Source: JABSSA01 sp039960995
GTDB lineage: Bacteria > Pseudomonadota > Alphaproteobacteria > Rhodobacterales > Rhodobacteraceae
Direction: 5' to 3'
Assembly: GCA_039960995.1 (NCBI GenBank)
Contig: JBDVKF010000032.1
Coordinates: 1-64,000, forward strand
DNA length: 64,000 nucleotides
Part shown: in pieces, positions 22,665 through 31,943 of the stretch
How positions within the stretch are numbered: position 1 is the first letter of the stretch
How the letters are laid out: the number at the start of each line of letters is the position of its first letter
Made by a program: the position numbers and the translations under genes
The notes under the pieces: generated by a model
Told to the model about the DNA's origin: nothing
Database searches by the model: none
What the model saw: only the letters and a program-made list of their open reading frames with translations

Positions 22665-23852
22665 ATGAGTTTTTCGAATCAAATCAAAGCGACAGATGCC
22701 CCTCCCGTCATGGAGGCGCGGCGATGGTTAGACGGTGTTGAATTTCCACCAGATCGACCACTGATAAACGTCAGCCAGGCCGCCCCAGTTGATCCACCCC
22801 CGGCAGCAATGCGCCAAGCGATGGCAGATGCGGCGCTAAACGACGATTCCGCTCATCTTTATGGTCCAGTTCTGGGGCTACCAGATTTGCGAAACAGCCT
22901 CGCCGAGCAGATCAGCGCGCATTACGGCGCGCAGGTCAGTGGTGACAAAATCGCGATCACGTCTGGGTGCAATCAAGCTTTTGCTGCGACGATTGCCACA
23001 TTATGTGACGAAGGCGACGAAGTTCTGCTGCCAACCCCATGGTATTTCAATCATAAAATGTGGTTGGATATGTCCGGAGTTAAGGCCATTCCACTCCCTA
23101 CGGGTCCTGATCTGTTGCCCGACATTTCAGCCGCGGCCAGCCTCATTACGGACCGAACGCGCGCCATCACATTGGTCACACCAAACAATCCAGCGGGTGT
23201 CGAATACCCCAGCGACCTGCTGGAGGCTTTTTTCGATCTTGCACAGTCCCATGGCATCGCTTTGTTGGTTGATGAAACATATCGGGACTTTGACAGCCGA
23301 TCTGGCCCGCCACATACTTTGTTTCAAAAAGAGGGCTGGGATGACACGCTGGTGCATCTGTACAGCTTTTCCAAGGCCTATCGATTGACCGGTCACCGCG
23401 TCGGCGCATTGGCCGGATCAACGGAACGACTGGCACAAACCGAGAAGTTTCTGGATACGGTTGCCATCTGCCCCGGACAAATCGGTCAACGCGCAGCCCT
23501 TTGGGGGTTAAACAACCTTGGTCAATGGGTTGCCGGTGAACGCGACGAAATTTTAGCACGCCGCACGGCGATTTCTGATGGATTTTCAGCGCTGGCTCAG
23601 AACGGTTGGGAGCTTTTAGGGTTAGGTGCGTATTTTGCATATGTGCGCCACCCCTTTGCCGTGTCATCGGACAAGTTAGCACCGAAATTGGTGAAAACCG
23701 CTGGGGTTCTCTGTTTGCCCGGGACCATGTTCCGCCCAACCGATGACCCCAATGGCGCGCAAGAAATTCGCGTCGCGTTCGCCAATTTGGACGTGGACGG
23801 CATTTCAGAACTGTTTGATCGTCTTGTGAACGTGAACGAACAACGCTTGTAG
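22665..23852 (+). CDS. Class I/II aminotransferase (PLP)
   Basis: A 395-aa fold-type I aminotransferase. Motifs in order are SAHLYGPVLGLPDLR, ITSGCNQAF, LPTPWYFNH, TLVTPNNPAGVEYP (Asn-Pro motif), LLVDETYRDF (the Asp that pairs with the PLP pyridine), and YSFSKAYRLTGHRVG with the Schiff-base Lys. The C-terminal Arg region is EIRVAFANL. Substrate is unknown; it resembles aspartate/aromatic aminotransferases. ATG 22665 has AAGG seven bases upstream and begins MSFSNQIKATDAPPV; the longer frame from 22602 lacks such a site. Confidence 0.9.
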   Translation: MSFSNQIKATDAPPVMEARRWLDGVEFPPDRPLINVSQAAPVDPPPAAMRQAMADAALNDDSAHLYGPVLGLPDLRNSLAEQISAHYGAQVSGDKIAITSGCNQAFAATIATLCDEGDEVLLPTPWYFNHKMWLDMSGVKAIPLPTGPDLLPDISAAASLITDRTRAITLVTPNNPAGVEYPSDLLEAFFDLAQSHGIALLVDETYRDFDSRSGPPHTLFQKEGWDDTLVHLYSFSKAYRLTGHRVGALAGSTERLAQTEKFLDTVAICPGQIGQRAALWGLNNLGQWVAGERDEILARRTAISDGFSALAQNGWELLGLGAYFAYVRHPFAVSSDKLAPKLVKTAGVLCLPGTMFRPTDDPNGAQEIRVAFANLDVDGISELFDRLVNVNEQRL

Positions 23853-23901
23853 CAAGGCAAACACAACGGTATTCAGACCCAAACTAGGGAGAGCAGGTAA
23901 A

Positions 23902-25749
23902 ATGGCGAAAGAAGGCAATTCGATATCGCGTACGGCGATGTGGATCTTGATGGGTCTTTTGATCCTTGGCCTTGGAGGCTTTGGCATCGACGGTATCGTT
24001 AACGGATCCCAAAGCAGGGTTGCACGTGTTGGCGACAAAGACGTCGACGTTCAAACATACTTCCGTGCGATGCAATCCGCGCTGTCGACAGAAAGCCAAG
24101 CACGCGGTGAAACTGTCAGCATGGAACAAGCGCGCGCCATCGGCCTGGACGCAGCTGTTTTGAACCGATTGGTGACTGAACGCGCCTTGGATCACGAAGC
24201 CAGCGAATTGGGCATTTCCATCGGAGATGAAAACCTGCGCGACCAGATATTGACCATACCAGCCTTTCAGGGTGTCGATGGATCCTTTGATCGCGATGGT
24301 TACCGGTATGCGTTGCAAAACAGCGGATTGTCCGAAGCGGCCTTTGAAAATCGTCTACGCGAAGAAACATCGCGGACCATTTTGCAGGGTGCCGTTCTGA
24401 CTGGTGTGACCATGCCAGACACGTATACGCGAACCTTGGTCAATTATGTGGCTGAAACGCGCGACTTTTCTTGGGCACGCCTAGACGAAACCGATCTGGA
24501 CGACACGCTTGCGGAACCAACTGAAGACGAATTGCGCAGCTATTATGATGAAAATATCGACGACTTTGGTCTGCCGGAAACGAAACGCATCACATTTGCC
24601 GTTTTGCGCCCGTCGAGAGTTGTAGACTCGATTATTATCCCGACAGAAGAGCTTGAAAGAGAATACGAAGCGCGCTCTGCTCAATTTAACCAACCAGAGC
24701 GTCGCCTAGTAGAGCGTCTAGCGTTCTTGGACGACGCTGCAGCAGATGCAGCCGCCGCCCAATTGGAAGTCGAGGGCACGACCTTCGAAGCACTTGTTGA
24801 AGAGCGCGGCCTTGCTTTGGCAGATATTGATATGGGTGATGTCGGTCGCCTTGAACTTGATGCCGCAGGAGAAGCCGTCTTTAACGCAGAAGTTGGTGAC
24901 GTTGTTGGGCCATTGCAAACCGGTCTTGGACCGGCCTTGTTTCGTGTGAATGGTATCTTGCCTGCACAAAACACAAGCTTTGAATCCGCAGAACCGTTGC
25001 TTCGTACAAATTTGGCCATGGATCGAGCACGTCGTTTGATTGCATCCCAAGCCGAAGATCTGGAAGATATTCTTGCAGGTGGTTCAACGATCGAAGATTT
25101 AGCCAACGGTTCCGATATGGAACTTGGGCAAATCGACTGGTTCCCAGGTGTTGGCGATGGAATCGCGGCCTATCCCGAGTTTCGTTCGGCTGCCGCGCGA
25201 TTGCAGGCGGATGATTTCCCGAGCATAATACCGTTAGAAGACGGGGCGATCTTTGCCATGCGTTTGGATGAAATTCTCGCTCCGCGCCCTTCCCCTTACG
25301 AAGAGTCGACCGAAGGCGTTCGCGCCAACTGGGAAGCAGATCGTGCGGAAGAGTTGCTGATGGTCAAAGCCAATGCGCTATTGCCGGAACTGCAATCGGG
25401 CAAAACGTTTTCCGGGGTTTCATTAGAGGCTGTTGAAGAAGAAGACATTGACCGATCAGGATTTATTGCCGGCACTCCGCCTGCCTTTATGTCCGAGGTG
25501 TTCAGCATGGACGTTGGCGAAGTCAAAGTCATCGAAAGCTTTGGCAGTGTCCTTGTCGTTCAGTTGAACGCGATCAATCCAGCCAGCGAAAACGAGCAAG
25601 CGCAACAGCTCAGAGACCAGTTGTCTGAACAAATGGATCAAACTTTGGCTCGCAATCTTTATACAATCTTTGCGCAGGACGCGATGTTGCGTGCGGGACA
25701 AGAAATTGACTTCAATACCTTAGAAGCGGTCCACGCAAACTTTCACTGA
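23902..25749 (+). CDS. ppiD: Periplasmic peptidyl-prolyl isomerase, PpiD/SurA type
   Basis: A 615-aa membrane-anchored foldase. One N-terminal membrane segment (AMWILMGLLILGLGGFGI, about residues 12-30) is followed by a large periplasmic part: a SurA-like N-domain (ETVSMEQARAIGLDAAVLNRL onward) and a parvulin-like region around 245-370. It probably helps outer-membrane proteins fold after Sec export. It is preceded by GGAGAGCAGG and followed by a strong terminator; in many relatives it lies upstream of the trp genes, as here with one gene in between. Confidence 0.9.
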   Translation: MAKEGNSISRTAMWILMGLLILGLGGFGIDGIVNGSQSRVARVGDKDVDVQTYFRAMQSALSTESQARGETVSMEQARAIGLDAAVLNRLVTERALDHEASELGISIGDENLRDQILTIPAFQGVDGSFDRDGYRYALQNSGLSEAAFENRLREETSRTILQGAVLTGVTMPDTYTRTLVNYVAETRDFSWARLDETDLDDTLAEPTEDELRSYYDENIDDFGLPETKRITFAVLRPSRVVDSIIIPTEELEREYEARSAQFNQPERRLVERLAFLDDAAADAAAAQLEVEGTTFEALVEERGLALADIDMGDVGRLELDAAGEAVFNAEVGDVVGPLQTGLGPALFRVNGILPAQNTSFESAEPLLRTNLAMDRARRLIASQAEDLEDILAGGSTIEDLANGSDMELGQIDWFPGVGDGIAAYPEFRSAAARLQADDFPSIIPLEDGAIFAMRLDEILAPRPSPYEESTEGVRANWEADRAEELLMVKANALLPELQSGKTFSGVSLEAVEEEDIDRSGFIAGTPPAFMSEVFSMDVGEVKVIESFGSVLVVQLNAINPASENEQAQQLRDQLSEQMDQTLARNLYTIFAQDAMLRAGQEIDFNTLEAVHANFH

Positions 25750-25773
25750 TCCATCAAAACAATGGTCAGAGTA

Positions 25774-25805
25774 AAAAAAGCCGGCGCCTTGGCGCCGGTT
25801 TTTTC
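25774..25805. terminator. Bidirectional terminator between ppiD and the YibQ-like gene
   Basis: CCGGCGCC (25781-25788) and GGCGCCGG (25791-25798) pair perfectly around TT, flanked by A7 on the left and T6 on the right, so it works on both strands for the convergent genes. Confidence 0.93.
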
Positions 25806-27303
25806 ATTCTGAGGTACCTGCTTTGATTTTAAGCGTGGCTGAAACCGGTGCCAGTGCAACCCGGCGCGATCTATCCTGCAATCCCCATAGCAGCAACGCC
25901 GAGACCGTATCAGGTCGTAAGCGGCCCATCATGATTACGCCGCCTTCTTGATCAGCCCGAAACGCAGCCTGATCCAGAAATCTCCGGATCGCAGACGGCG
26001 TCTGTCCGGCACTGTCAAAATCACGGAACACCAGCCCCGCAGGCAGCCCCTCGCGTGCGGCAAGCTTTTGGACCGTGTTCAGACCTTTGGCTTGCAATAC
26101 AAATCCGTGCCCACTTTCTTTGAGTGCAGCAATCACTTGATCTGAGGCTTCGCGGCTGTGCTGCAAACCTGCTCCCAAGCCTTCAATCAAGCCTACTGCT
26201 TCTGGAACGGCATCAAACGCCGCGCTCAAATTTATTTCTGCATCCGTTGCCGTCGCGCCGGTTGGTAGATCCAACAACGCCAACACCTCAAACCCTTCGC
26301 TACGATAAGCGTTCATCCGCTCATTTGCGTCAGGCAATGTGACATCAACTGCAAAACTGAGCGGATACGGAAAACTGCGCAAAGCTTCGATCCCGATTGC
26401 GCCGCTCGAAATGTCAGCGCCCGAATCAATCAGCACGATTGACATCAAGGGTTTGTCATCTGGGTTTTCGAAAGCCGTCGCATAGTATTCAAGGGGTGGC
26501 TCGTCGGACGCAGCTTCAGTGTTGGCGTCTGTCGTTTCCGCATCCGCGTCTTCAACGGTTGCCACCGTTTCGGCTGGCTCGGTCGTTGATTCACGCTCAA
26601 TAAGCGAAGTGGCAGGACGCCCCGCGCGCTGACGGTCTTGCTCGTTTATGTCGATCAACGCTGCAATCTCAGCGGACCGTTCCTTTACATCGCTTTGATC
26701 CGCGACATCGAGGTCAGGGGTTTCCGGCTGTTCAGGTGTTGCAACATCCGTTTGCGGGGCACGCGTATCCACCGGGCTTTCATCTGTGGTGAGCTCGGGC
26801 AATCCTGCAGGCGCATCTGTTGCCGTGATTTCTGTTTCATCCACCTTCGGTATAAGCGGTTGGGCCGGGTCCGTTGAAATAGAAAGGTTTTCTTCTGCAC
26901 CCGGTACCGTTGGAATTGCCGCTAGCGGGCTTGGCAGAACTGGTTCATCCAATGCTGGAGCCACATCAGAAGACTGTGCCACGTCTGTCAGCGCGTCCGG
27001 CACCAAAGCCGCAACGACAGTTTCTGGTTTCGGTGCTGTATCTTGCCCAGCAAGCGATGCAGGTGCTGTATCTTCCTCTTTGGGCAGCGCAACTTGCGTT
27101 GCGCTTTCTTCCGTCACAATATCCGCATCACCAAGGCTGGCTTGTGCCTCGCGTTCTGCAACATCAGGTGCATGCGCATTAATTGGTGAATCCGAGTTGA
27201 CATTGGGTTGCTCAGGCAACCCCGCAACTACGGAAATCGCGCTTGCCCCAGCGATGCTGACAACACCACCTAAGATTGCGCCGCTTAAAAATCCACGTGC
27301 CAC
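25804..27303 (-). CDS. Divergent polysaccharide deacetylase family protein (YibQ-like)
   Basis: A 499-aa protein. It has an N-terminal membrane segment (FLSGAILGGVVSIAGASAISVVAG), then a long acidic, Pro/Ala/Thr-rich spacer (about 35-270), then a catalytic-like domain of about 220 residues. That domain starts KPLMSIVLIDSGADI and contains PLSFAVDVTLPDANERMNAYRSEGFEVLALLDLP, the pattern of the divergent polysaccharide deacetylase family (PF04748). It is probably periplasmic and bound to the inner membrane, acting on cell wall sugars; the activity is not established for most members. The stop lies within the T-run of the shared terminator. Confidence 0.85.
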   Translation of the reverse strand: MARGFLSGAILGGVVSIAGASAISVVAGLPEQPNVNSDSPINAHAPDVAEREAQASLGDADIVTEESATQVALPKEEDTAPASLAGQDTAPKPETVVAALVPDALTDVAQSSDVAPALDEPVLPSPLAAIPTVPGAEENLSISTDPAQPLIPKVDETEITATDAPAGLPELTTDESPVDTRAPQTDVATPEQPETPDLDVADQSDVKERSAEIAALIDINEQDRQRAGRPATSLIERESTTEPAETVATVEDADAETTDANTEAASDEPPLEYYATAFENPDDKPLMSIVLIDSGADISSGAIGIEALRSFPYPLSFAVDVTLPDANERMNAYRSEGFEVLALLDLPTGATATDAEINLSAAFDAVPEAVGLIEGLGAGLQHSREASDQVIAALKESGHGFVLQAKGLNTVQKLAAREGLPAGLVFRDFDSAGQTPSAIRRFLDQAAFRADQEGGVIMMGRLRPDTVSALLLWGLQDRSRRVALAPVSATLKIKAGTSE

Positions 27304-27621
27304 TGCCCAGGGCCTCCACCCGATAATCGTTTGCGTTCTTTGCTTGTTGCCTTTGACCTGACACGCACTTGACCCGCGCCCCCAAGCCTGAACATCTATA
27401 TTGCGGATTATAGGGTAAAGGAGGCCTTACCCTCCAGCCCTTTTGAAAGCGAACTCGCCTGTGCAGCAAAACTTTTTGCATCCGTTATCTGGACCACCGC
27501 CTAAGAACACCCAACAAGCAACATCAGGCCACAAGGTGTTTACTCTTGCACGGCAAGCGCTTACGTCTTTTTTGAGAATATCAACCCGTCCGTTACGGCA
27601 AAAAATTGCGCAGGTAGAAAA
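27304..27621. promoter_or_regulatory. Divergent control region of the YibQ-like gene and trpD
   Basis: No gene is visible in these 318 bases. AGGGTAA (27412-27418) and TTACCCT (27427-27433) form a 7-bp stem around AGGAGGCC. I see no leader peptide rich in Trp codons, so a classical trp attenuator is not supported. Confidence 0.45.
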
Positions 27622-28641
27622 ATGAGCGACGCACTCAAGCCTTTGATCGATGCCGCAGCAAATGGGCCCCTTTCGCGGCCACAAGCGGAGGAAGCGTTCG
27701 AGATTCTCTTTAACGGTGCCGCAACGCCAAGCCAAATTGGCGGTCTATTGATGGCCTTGCGAACCCGTGGCGAAACTGTGGATGAATACGCCGCCGCCGC
27801 CGCCGTCATGCGATCCAAGTGCAATGCCGTACATGCCCCTGAGGGTGCCATGGACATTGTCGGCACTGGCGGTGACGGCAAAGGGACATTAAACATTTCA
27901 ACCGCAACCGCCTTTGTGGTGGCGGGCGCTGGCGTCACAGTGGCCAAACATGGCAATCGCAACCTGTCTTCGAAATCAGGTGCTGCTGATGCGCTAACCC
28001 AAATGGGTTTAAACGTCATGGTTGGCCCTGCCGTCGTCGAACGAGCGTTGAAGGAAACCGGGATCGGGTTCATGATGGCCCCAATGCACCACCCGGCCAT
28101 CGCACACGTTATGCCAACACGTGCTGAACTGGGCACCCGGACGATTTTTAACATCCTTGGACCATTGACCAACCCGGCTGGTGTAAAACGTCAGCTGACG
28201 GGCGCTTTTTCGCGAGATCTTATTCGACCGATGGCTGAAACATTGCAACAATTGGGATCTGACAAAGCATGGCTGGTTCACGGCTCAGACGGGACTGATG
28301 AGCTGACCATCACGGGCGTCAGTTGGATCGCTGCATTGGAAGGTGACGCTGTGGTTGACCGTGAATTGCATCCCGAAGACGCTGGTTTAACGCCGCATCC
28401 TTTCGAATCCATCATCGGCGGAAGCCCCGAAGACAACGCCAAGGCGTTTGGGGCACTTTTGGATGGGGAACCATCCGCGTATCGTGACGCTGTGCTGTTG
28501 AATGCAGCGGCGGCCCTTGTGGTTGCGGATGCATCCAGCGATTTGAAACAAGGGGTCGAAATGGCCAAAACCAGTATCGACAGCGGTGCCGCCCGTGAAA
28601 AAATCCGCAAGGTCGCACAAGTCACGCAGGAGCCCACATGA
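27622..28641 (+). CDS. trpD: Anthranilate phosphoribosyltransferase
   Basis: A 339-aa enzyme joining anthranilate to PRPP in tryptophan synthesis. GTGGD (81-85) and NISTATAFVVA form the PRPP site, KHGNR (109-113) and SSKSGAADAL bind anthranilate and PRPP, and HGSDGTDELTITG lies in the C-terminal domain. It heads a same-strand run trpD-trpC-moaC-moeA with overlaps or tiny gaps; the trpC start overlaps its stop by four bases. No trpG is adjacent in this window. Confidence 0.97.
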   Translation: MSDALKPLIDAAANGPLSRPQAEEAFEILFNGAATPSQIGGLLMALRTRGETVDEYAAAAAVMRSKCNAVHAPEGAMDIVGTGGDGKGTLNISTATAFVVAGAGVTVAKHGNRNLSSKSGAADALTQMGLNVMVGPAVVERALKETGIGFMMAPMHHPAIAHVMPTRAELGTRTIFNILGPLTNPAGVKRQLTGAFSRDLIRPMAETLQQLGSDKAWLVHGSDGTDELTITGVSWIAALEGDAVVDRELHPEDAGLTPHPFESIIGGSPEDNAKAFGALLDGEPSAYRDAVLLNAAAALVVADASSDLKQGVEMAKTSIDSGAAREKIRKVAQVTQEPT

Positions 28642-29453
28642 GCGAAACTATTCTGGACCGCATCAAAGCTTACAAACTGGAAGAAGTCGCTGCTGACAAG
28701 GCCTCTAAATCCTTGGCAGATGTCGAAGCAGAAGCACGTGAGGCGGACCCAATTCGCCCCTTTGCTGAAAGCCTTAATCAAGCCAGTCGCCAAGGATATG
28801 GCCTGATTGCTGAGATCAAGAAAGCTAGCCCATCCAAGGGTCTCATTCGCGCGGACTTTGACCCAGAAGCGCTGGCCAAGGCTTACGCAGACGGCGGGGC
28901 ATCATGTCTTTCGGTTCTGACGGACACCCCGTCCTTTCAGGGGGCAAAATCCTTTTTGACCAAAGCACGCGCCGCATGTGATCTGCCTGCTCTGCGCAAG
29001 GATTTCATGTACGACACCTATCAAGTGGCCGAAGCCCGTGCGTTGGGTGCCGATTGCATATTGATCATCATGGCGTCTGTGTCTGATGCCCAGGCGGCAG
29101 AATTGGAAGCCGCTGCCTTTGAATGGGGTATGGATGTTCTGATCGAAGTCCATGATAGCGAAGAACTGGAACGCGCCGGCTTTTTGAAAAGCCCGTTGAT
29201 CGGGATCAACAACCGCAATCTGCACACCTTTGAAACCACGCTGGACACAACGAAAAACCTATCCAAACTGGTACCCGCAGATCGGACAATCGTTTCGGAA
29301 TCCGGATTGTCGACACCTGATGATTTGCGCGATATCGCGATGTATGGTGCGCGGACATTCTTGATTGGGGAAAGCCTGATGCGTCAAGACGATGTCACAG
29401 TTGCAACGCGCGACTTGCTAGCCAATCCGCTGGTCGCACCCGGGGGAATGTAA
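28638..29453 (+). CDS. trpC: Indole-3-glycerol phosphate synthase
   Basis: A 271-aa (beta/alpha)8 barrel enzyme that closes the indole ring in tryptophan synthesis. Conserved stretches are LIAEIKKASPSKGLI (with the catalytic Lys), LRKDFMYDTYQVAEARALGAD (second catalytic Lys), LIGINNRNLHTFETTLDTT, and SESGLSTPDDL near the phosphate site. A monofunctional TrpC, not fused to TrpF. It overlaps trpD by four bases and is followed two bases later by moaC. Confidence 0.97.
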   Translation: MSETILDRIKAYKLEEVAADKASKSLADVEAEAREADPIRPFAESLNQASRQGYGLIAEIKKASPSKGLIRADFDPEALAKAYADGGASCLSVLTDTPSFQGAKSFLTKARAACDLPALRKDFMYDTYQVAEARALGADCILIIMASVSDAQAAELEAAAFEWGMDVLIEVHDSEELERAGFLKSPLIGINNRNLHTFETTLDTTKNLSKLVPADRTIVSESGLSTPDDLRDIAMYGARTFLIGESLMRQDDVTVATRDLLANPLVAPGGM

Positions 29454-29454
29454 A

Positions 29455-29928
29455 ATGCCTCTCACACATTTCGACGGCGAAGGTCGCGCCCATATGGTTG
29501 ATGTGTCCGAAAAGGACCATACTGACCGTGTCGCCGTAGCAGAAGCGTACATTAAGATGCTTCCGGAAACGTTTGAAATTATTAATGAAGGTCGCGCCAA
29601 AAAGGGTGACGTTCTGGGTGTTGCGCGGCTGGCCGGCATCATGGGGGCAAAGAAAACTTCGGATCTGATCCCTTTGTGCCATCCATTGGCCATTGCAAAA
29701 GTCAGCATTGATCTGGTGCCCGACGCCGACCTACCCGGCATTCAAGTGCGCGCAACGGTCAAAACAACCGGCCAAACCGGGGTCGAAATGGAAGCATTGG
29801 CCGCAGCCTCGACCGCGGCGCTGACAGTTTATGATATGTGCAAAGCGGTTGATCGCGGCATGGAAATTGGTGGGTTACGTGTCGTCTTGAAAGACGGTGG
29901 CAAATCAGGTCGCTTTGAAGCCTCATGA
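29455..29928 (+). CDS. moaC: Cyclic pyranopterin monophosphate synthase
   Basis: A 157-aa enzyme that, after MoaA, forms cyclic pyranopterin monophosphate in molybdenum cofactor synthesis. Conserved elements are HMVDVSEKDHTDRVA, AGIMGAKKTSDLIPLCHPL (with the active-site Lys and His), VEMEALAAASTAALTVYDMCKAVD, and KDGGKSGRF at the end. It is placed between trpC and moeA; its stop overlaps the moeA start by four bases. Confidence 0.97.
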   Translation: MPLTHFDGEGRAHMVDVSEKDHTDRVAVAEAYIKMLPETFEIINEGRAKKGDVLGVARLAGIMGAKKTSDLIPLCHPLAIAKVSIDLVPDADLPGIQVRATVKTTGQTGVEMEALAAASTAALTVYDMCKAVDRGMEIGGLRVVLKDGGKSGRFEAS

Positions 29929-31097
29929 TCCCTGTCAGCGAAGCCCTAGATCACCTTTTTCGCATCGTTGCCCCGCTTTCTGCTGAAACGGCGCCCTTGC
30001 GCGAGGCTGCTGGACGGGTTCTGGCGGAAACGGTCACGTCAAACCGCACGCAACCGCCCTTTGCCGCCTCTGCCATGGATGGCTATGCGGTGAAGGCGCA
30101 AGAAGTCGAACGCGACTGCTTGTTCAAAGTCGTCGGAGAGGCCGCCGCAGGGCATGCATGGGCCGGACTATTGGGCGCGGGACAAGCGGTACGCATTTTC
30201 ACAGGCGCGCCCCTGCCCGCCGGTTCCGATTGTGTGGTCATTCAGGAAGACGTCGCGCGTAAAGGCGATTTGATCACCGTAACCGGCGACACGCGGGGGG
30301 CCACGCATGTACGCCCGGCAGGTGGTGATTTTCACAAAGGCGACCCTTTGACCGGGCCACGCGTTTTGAACGCCTCGGATGTTGCATTGCTTGCATCAAT
30401 GAATATTGCGTCTGTGCCGGTGATGCGCCGCCCCGTGGTCGCTCTCATTTCGACGGGGGATGAACTTGTCATGCCCGGTGAAACGCCCGGTCCAGACCAG
30501 ATTATTGCGTCAAATACCTTTGGTCTTGCCGCGATGCTGGAAGCAAATGGCGCGCAAACACGGATATTGCCAATTGCGCGGGACACTAAGCCCTCTCTGC
30601 AACAAACATTTGAGCTGGCAGAAGGCGCAGATCTGATCGTGACGATTGGCGGCGCATCTGTTGGGGATCATGATCTGGTGGCCGATGTCGCGGCCGACCT
30701 TGGCATGGAACAGGCCTTTTACAAGATCGCGATGCGTCCTGGCAAACCGCTGATGGCAGGCCGCTTGGGCGATACGCCGATGATGGGTCTGCCGGGCAAC
30801 CCCGTATCCGCTCTTGTCTGTGGCCGATTGTTTCTGGTGCCTGTCATTCAAAAGATGCTCGGTCTGGGCGAAGCTGCACCAACGCGGTTTGCGGCGACGC
30901 TGTCACGTCCACTCGACCAAAACGGACCACGCGAACATTACATGCGCGCGCACCTGCAGAACGGTCAGATATCAGCCTTTGATCGCCAAGATTCCAGCCT
31001 GCTGACCGTACTCGCATCCGCAAATGTTCTTCTTGTGCGCCCGCCTCACGACGTTCCACGCGACGTTGGTGAAACCGTCAGTTACATCTCACTGTAA
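29925..31097 (+). CDS. moeA: Molybdopterin molybdenumtransferase
   Basis: A 390-aa enzyme that inserts molybdate into adenylylated molybdopterin. It shows FAASAMDGYAVKA (domain III start), LISTGDELVMPGE, TIGGASVGDHDLV (the GG-x-S-x-G-x-x-D MPT-binding motif) and MGLPGNPVSALVCG. The MoaC-MoeA pairing followed by lexA is a standard Rhodobacterales arrangement. It overlaps moaC, so translation is coupled. Confidence 0.97.
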   Translation: MIPVSEALDHLFRIVAPLSAETAPLREAAGRVLAETVTSNRTQPPFAASAMDGYAVKAQEVERDCLFKVVGEAAAGHAWAGLLGAGQAVRIFTGAPLPAGSDCVVIQEDVARKGDLITVTGDTRGATHVRPAGGDFHKGDPLTGPRVLNASDVALLASMNIASVPVMRRPVVALISTGDELVMPGETPGPDQIIASNTFGLAAMLEANGAQTRILPIARDTKPSLQQTFELAEGADLIVTIGGASVGDHDLVADVAADLGMEQAFYKIAMRPGKPLMAGRLGDTPMMGLPGNPVSALVCGRLFLVPVIQKMLGLGEAAPTRFAATLSRPLDQNGPREHYMRAHLQNGQISAFDRQDSSLLTVLASANVLLVRPPHDVPRDVGETVSYISL

Positions 31098-31181
31098 GAA
31101 AATCCTTCCCCTCCAGTCCGTTAACCTTTCGTTAACCTTTGAACGCAACCGTGGATAAGTATTCCCCTTAAACGAGTGCTG

Positions 31182-31215
31182 TTGACACAAAACGTGAACA
31201 AGAGTAGAACAAATC
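31182..31215 (+). promoter_or_regulatory. lexA promoter with LexA box
   Basis: TTGACA (31182-31187) and TAGAAC (31205-31210) are separated by 17 bases. GAAC-AAGAGTA-GAAC (31196-31210), the alphaproteobacterial LexA operator GAAC-N7-GAAC, overlaps the spacer and -10. LexA bound here would block its own promoter, giving the expected autorepression. Confidence 0.85.
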
Positions 31216-31241
31216 CAAGCCAACGGGGATTGGAGAGCAGA

Positions 31242-31943
31242 ATGTTAACGAAAAAGCAGCTGGATTTGCTGGAATTCATCCACAAGCGTGTTCAACGTGA
31301 CGGTGTGCCGCCCAGTTTTGATGAAATGAAAGAGGCATTGGACCTTCGATCCAAGTCCGGAATTCATCGGTTGATCACAGCTTTGGAAGAACGTGGATTT
31401 ATTCGACGCCTCGCCCATCGTGCGCGCGCAATCGAAGTTGTCCGTCTTCCAGAAAGCCTGCAAGAAGCACCACCAACCGGCGGTTTCAAACCGCGCGTGA
31501 TCGAAGGCAGCAAACCTGATATTCCAGCCCCTGAAAATGCCATTCCGGTTGAGGTGCACGCCGTCGAGCTTCCTGTTATGGGCCGTATCGCGGCAGGTGT
31601 TCCAATTTCGGCCATTTCCGAACCATCGCATTCCGTTGCGGTGCCGGGGCAAATGCTGTCGGGACGTGGCGAACATTACGCTCTTGAGGTCAAAGGCGAT
31701 TCAATGATCGATGCCGGGATCAATCACGGTGATGTCGTGGTGATCGAAGAAACCAGCAATGCCGACAATGGCGATATCGTTGTGGCCGTGGTCGAAGATT
31801 ACGAGGCGACGTTGAAACGGTATCGGCGTCAAGGCAGCACAATCGCATTGGAAGCTGCAAACCCGGCCTATGAAACCCGCGTGTTCCCAGCCGGGAAAGT
31901 ACGTGTGCAAGGCAAACTTGTCGGCCTGATCCGCACGTACTAA
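31242..31943 (+). CDS. lexA: SOS response repressor LexA
   Basis: A 233-aa repressor of DNA damage genes. The N-terminal winged helix (MLTKKQLDLLEFI ... SKSGIHRLITALEERGFI) binds DNA. The C-terminal self-cleaving domain has the scissile bond at A118-G119 (GRIAAGVPI), catalytic Ser154 in KGDSMIDAGI and Lys192 in YEATLKRY. RecA filaments trigger cleavage. GGAGAG five bases upstream picks ATG 31242 over an in-frame start 66 bases earlier, which would overlap the operator. The stop overlaps the convergent comEC stop by four bases. Confidence 0.97.
   Translation: MLTKKQLDLLEFIHKRVQRDGVPPSFDEMKEALDLRSKSGIHRLITALEERGFIRRLAHRARAIEVVRLPESLQEAPPTGGFKPRVIEGSKPDIPAPENAIPVEVHAVELPVMGRIAAGVPISAISEPSHSVAVPGQMLSGRGEHYALEVKGDSMIDAGINHGDVVVIEETSNADNGDIVVAVVEDYEATLKRYRRQGSTIALEAANPAYETRVFPAGKVRVQGKLVGLIRTY

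Noticed and set aside
27412..27433. trp attenuator before trpD
   Set aside because: The small stem-loop lacks a T-tract and no Trp-rich leader peptide is present.
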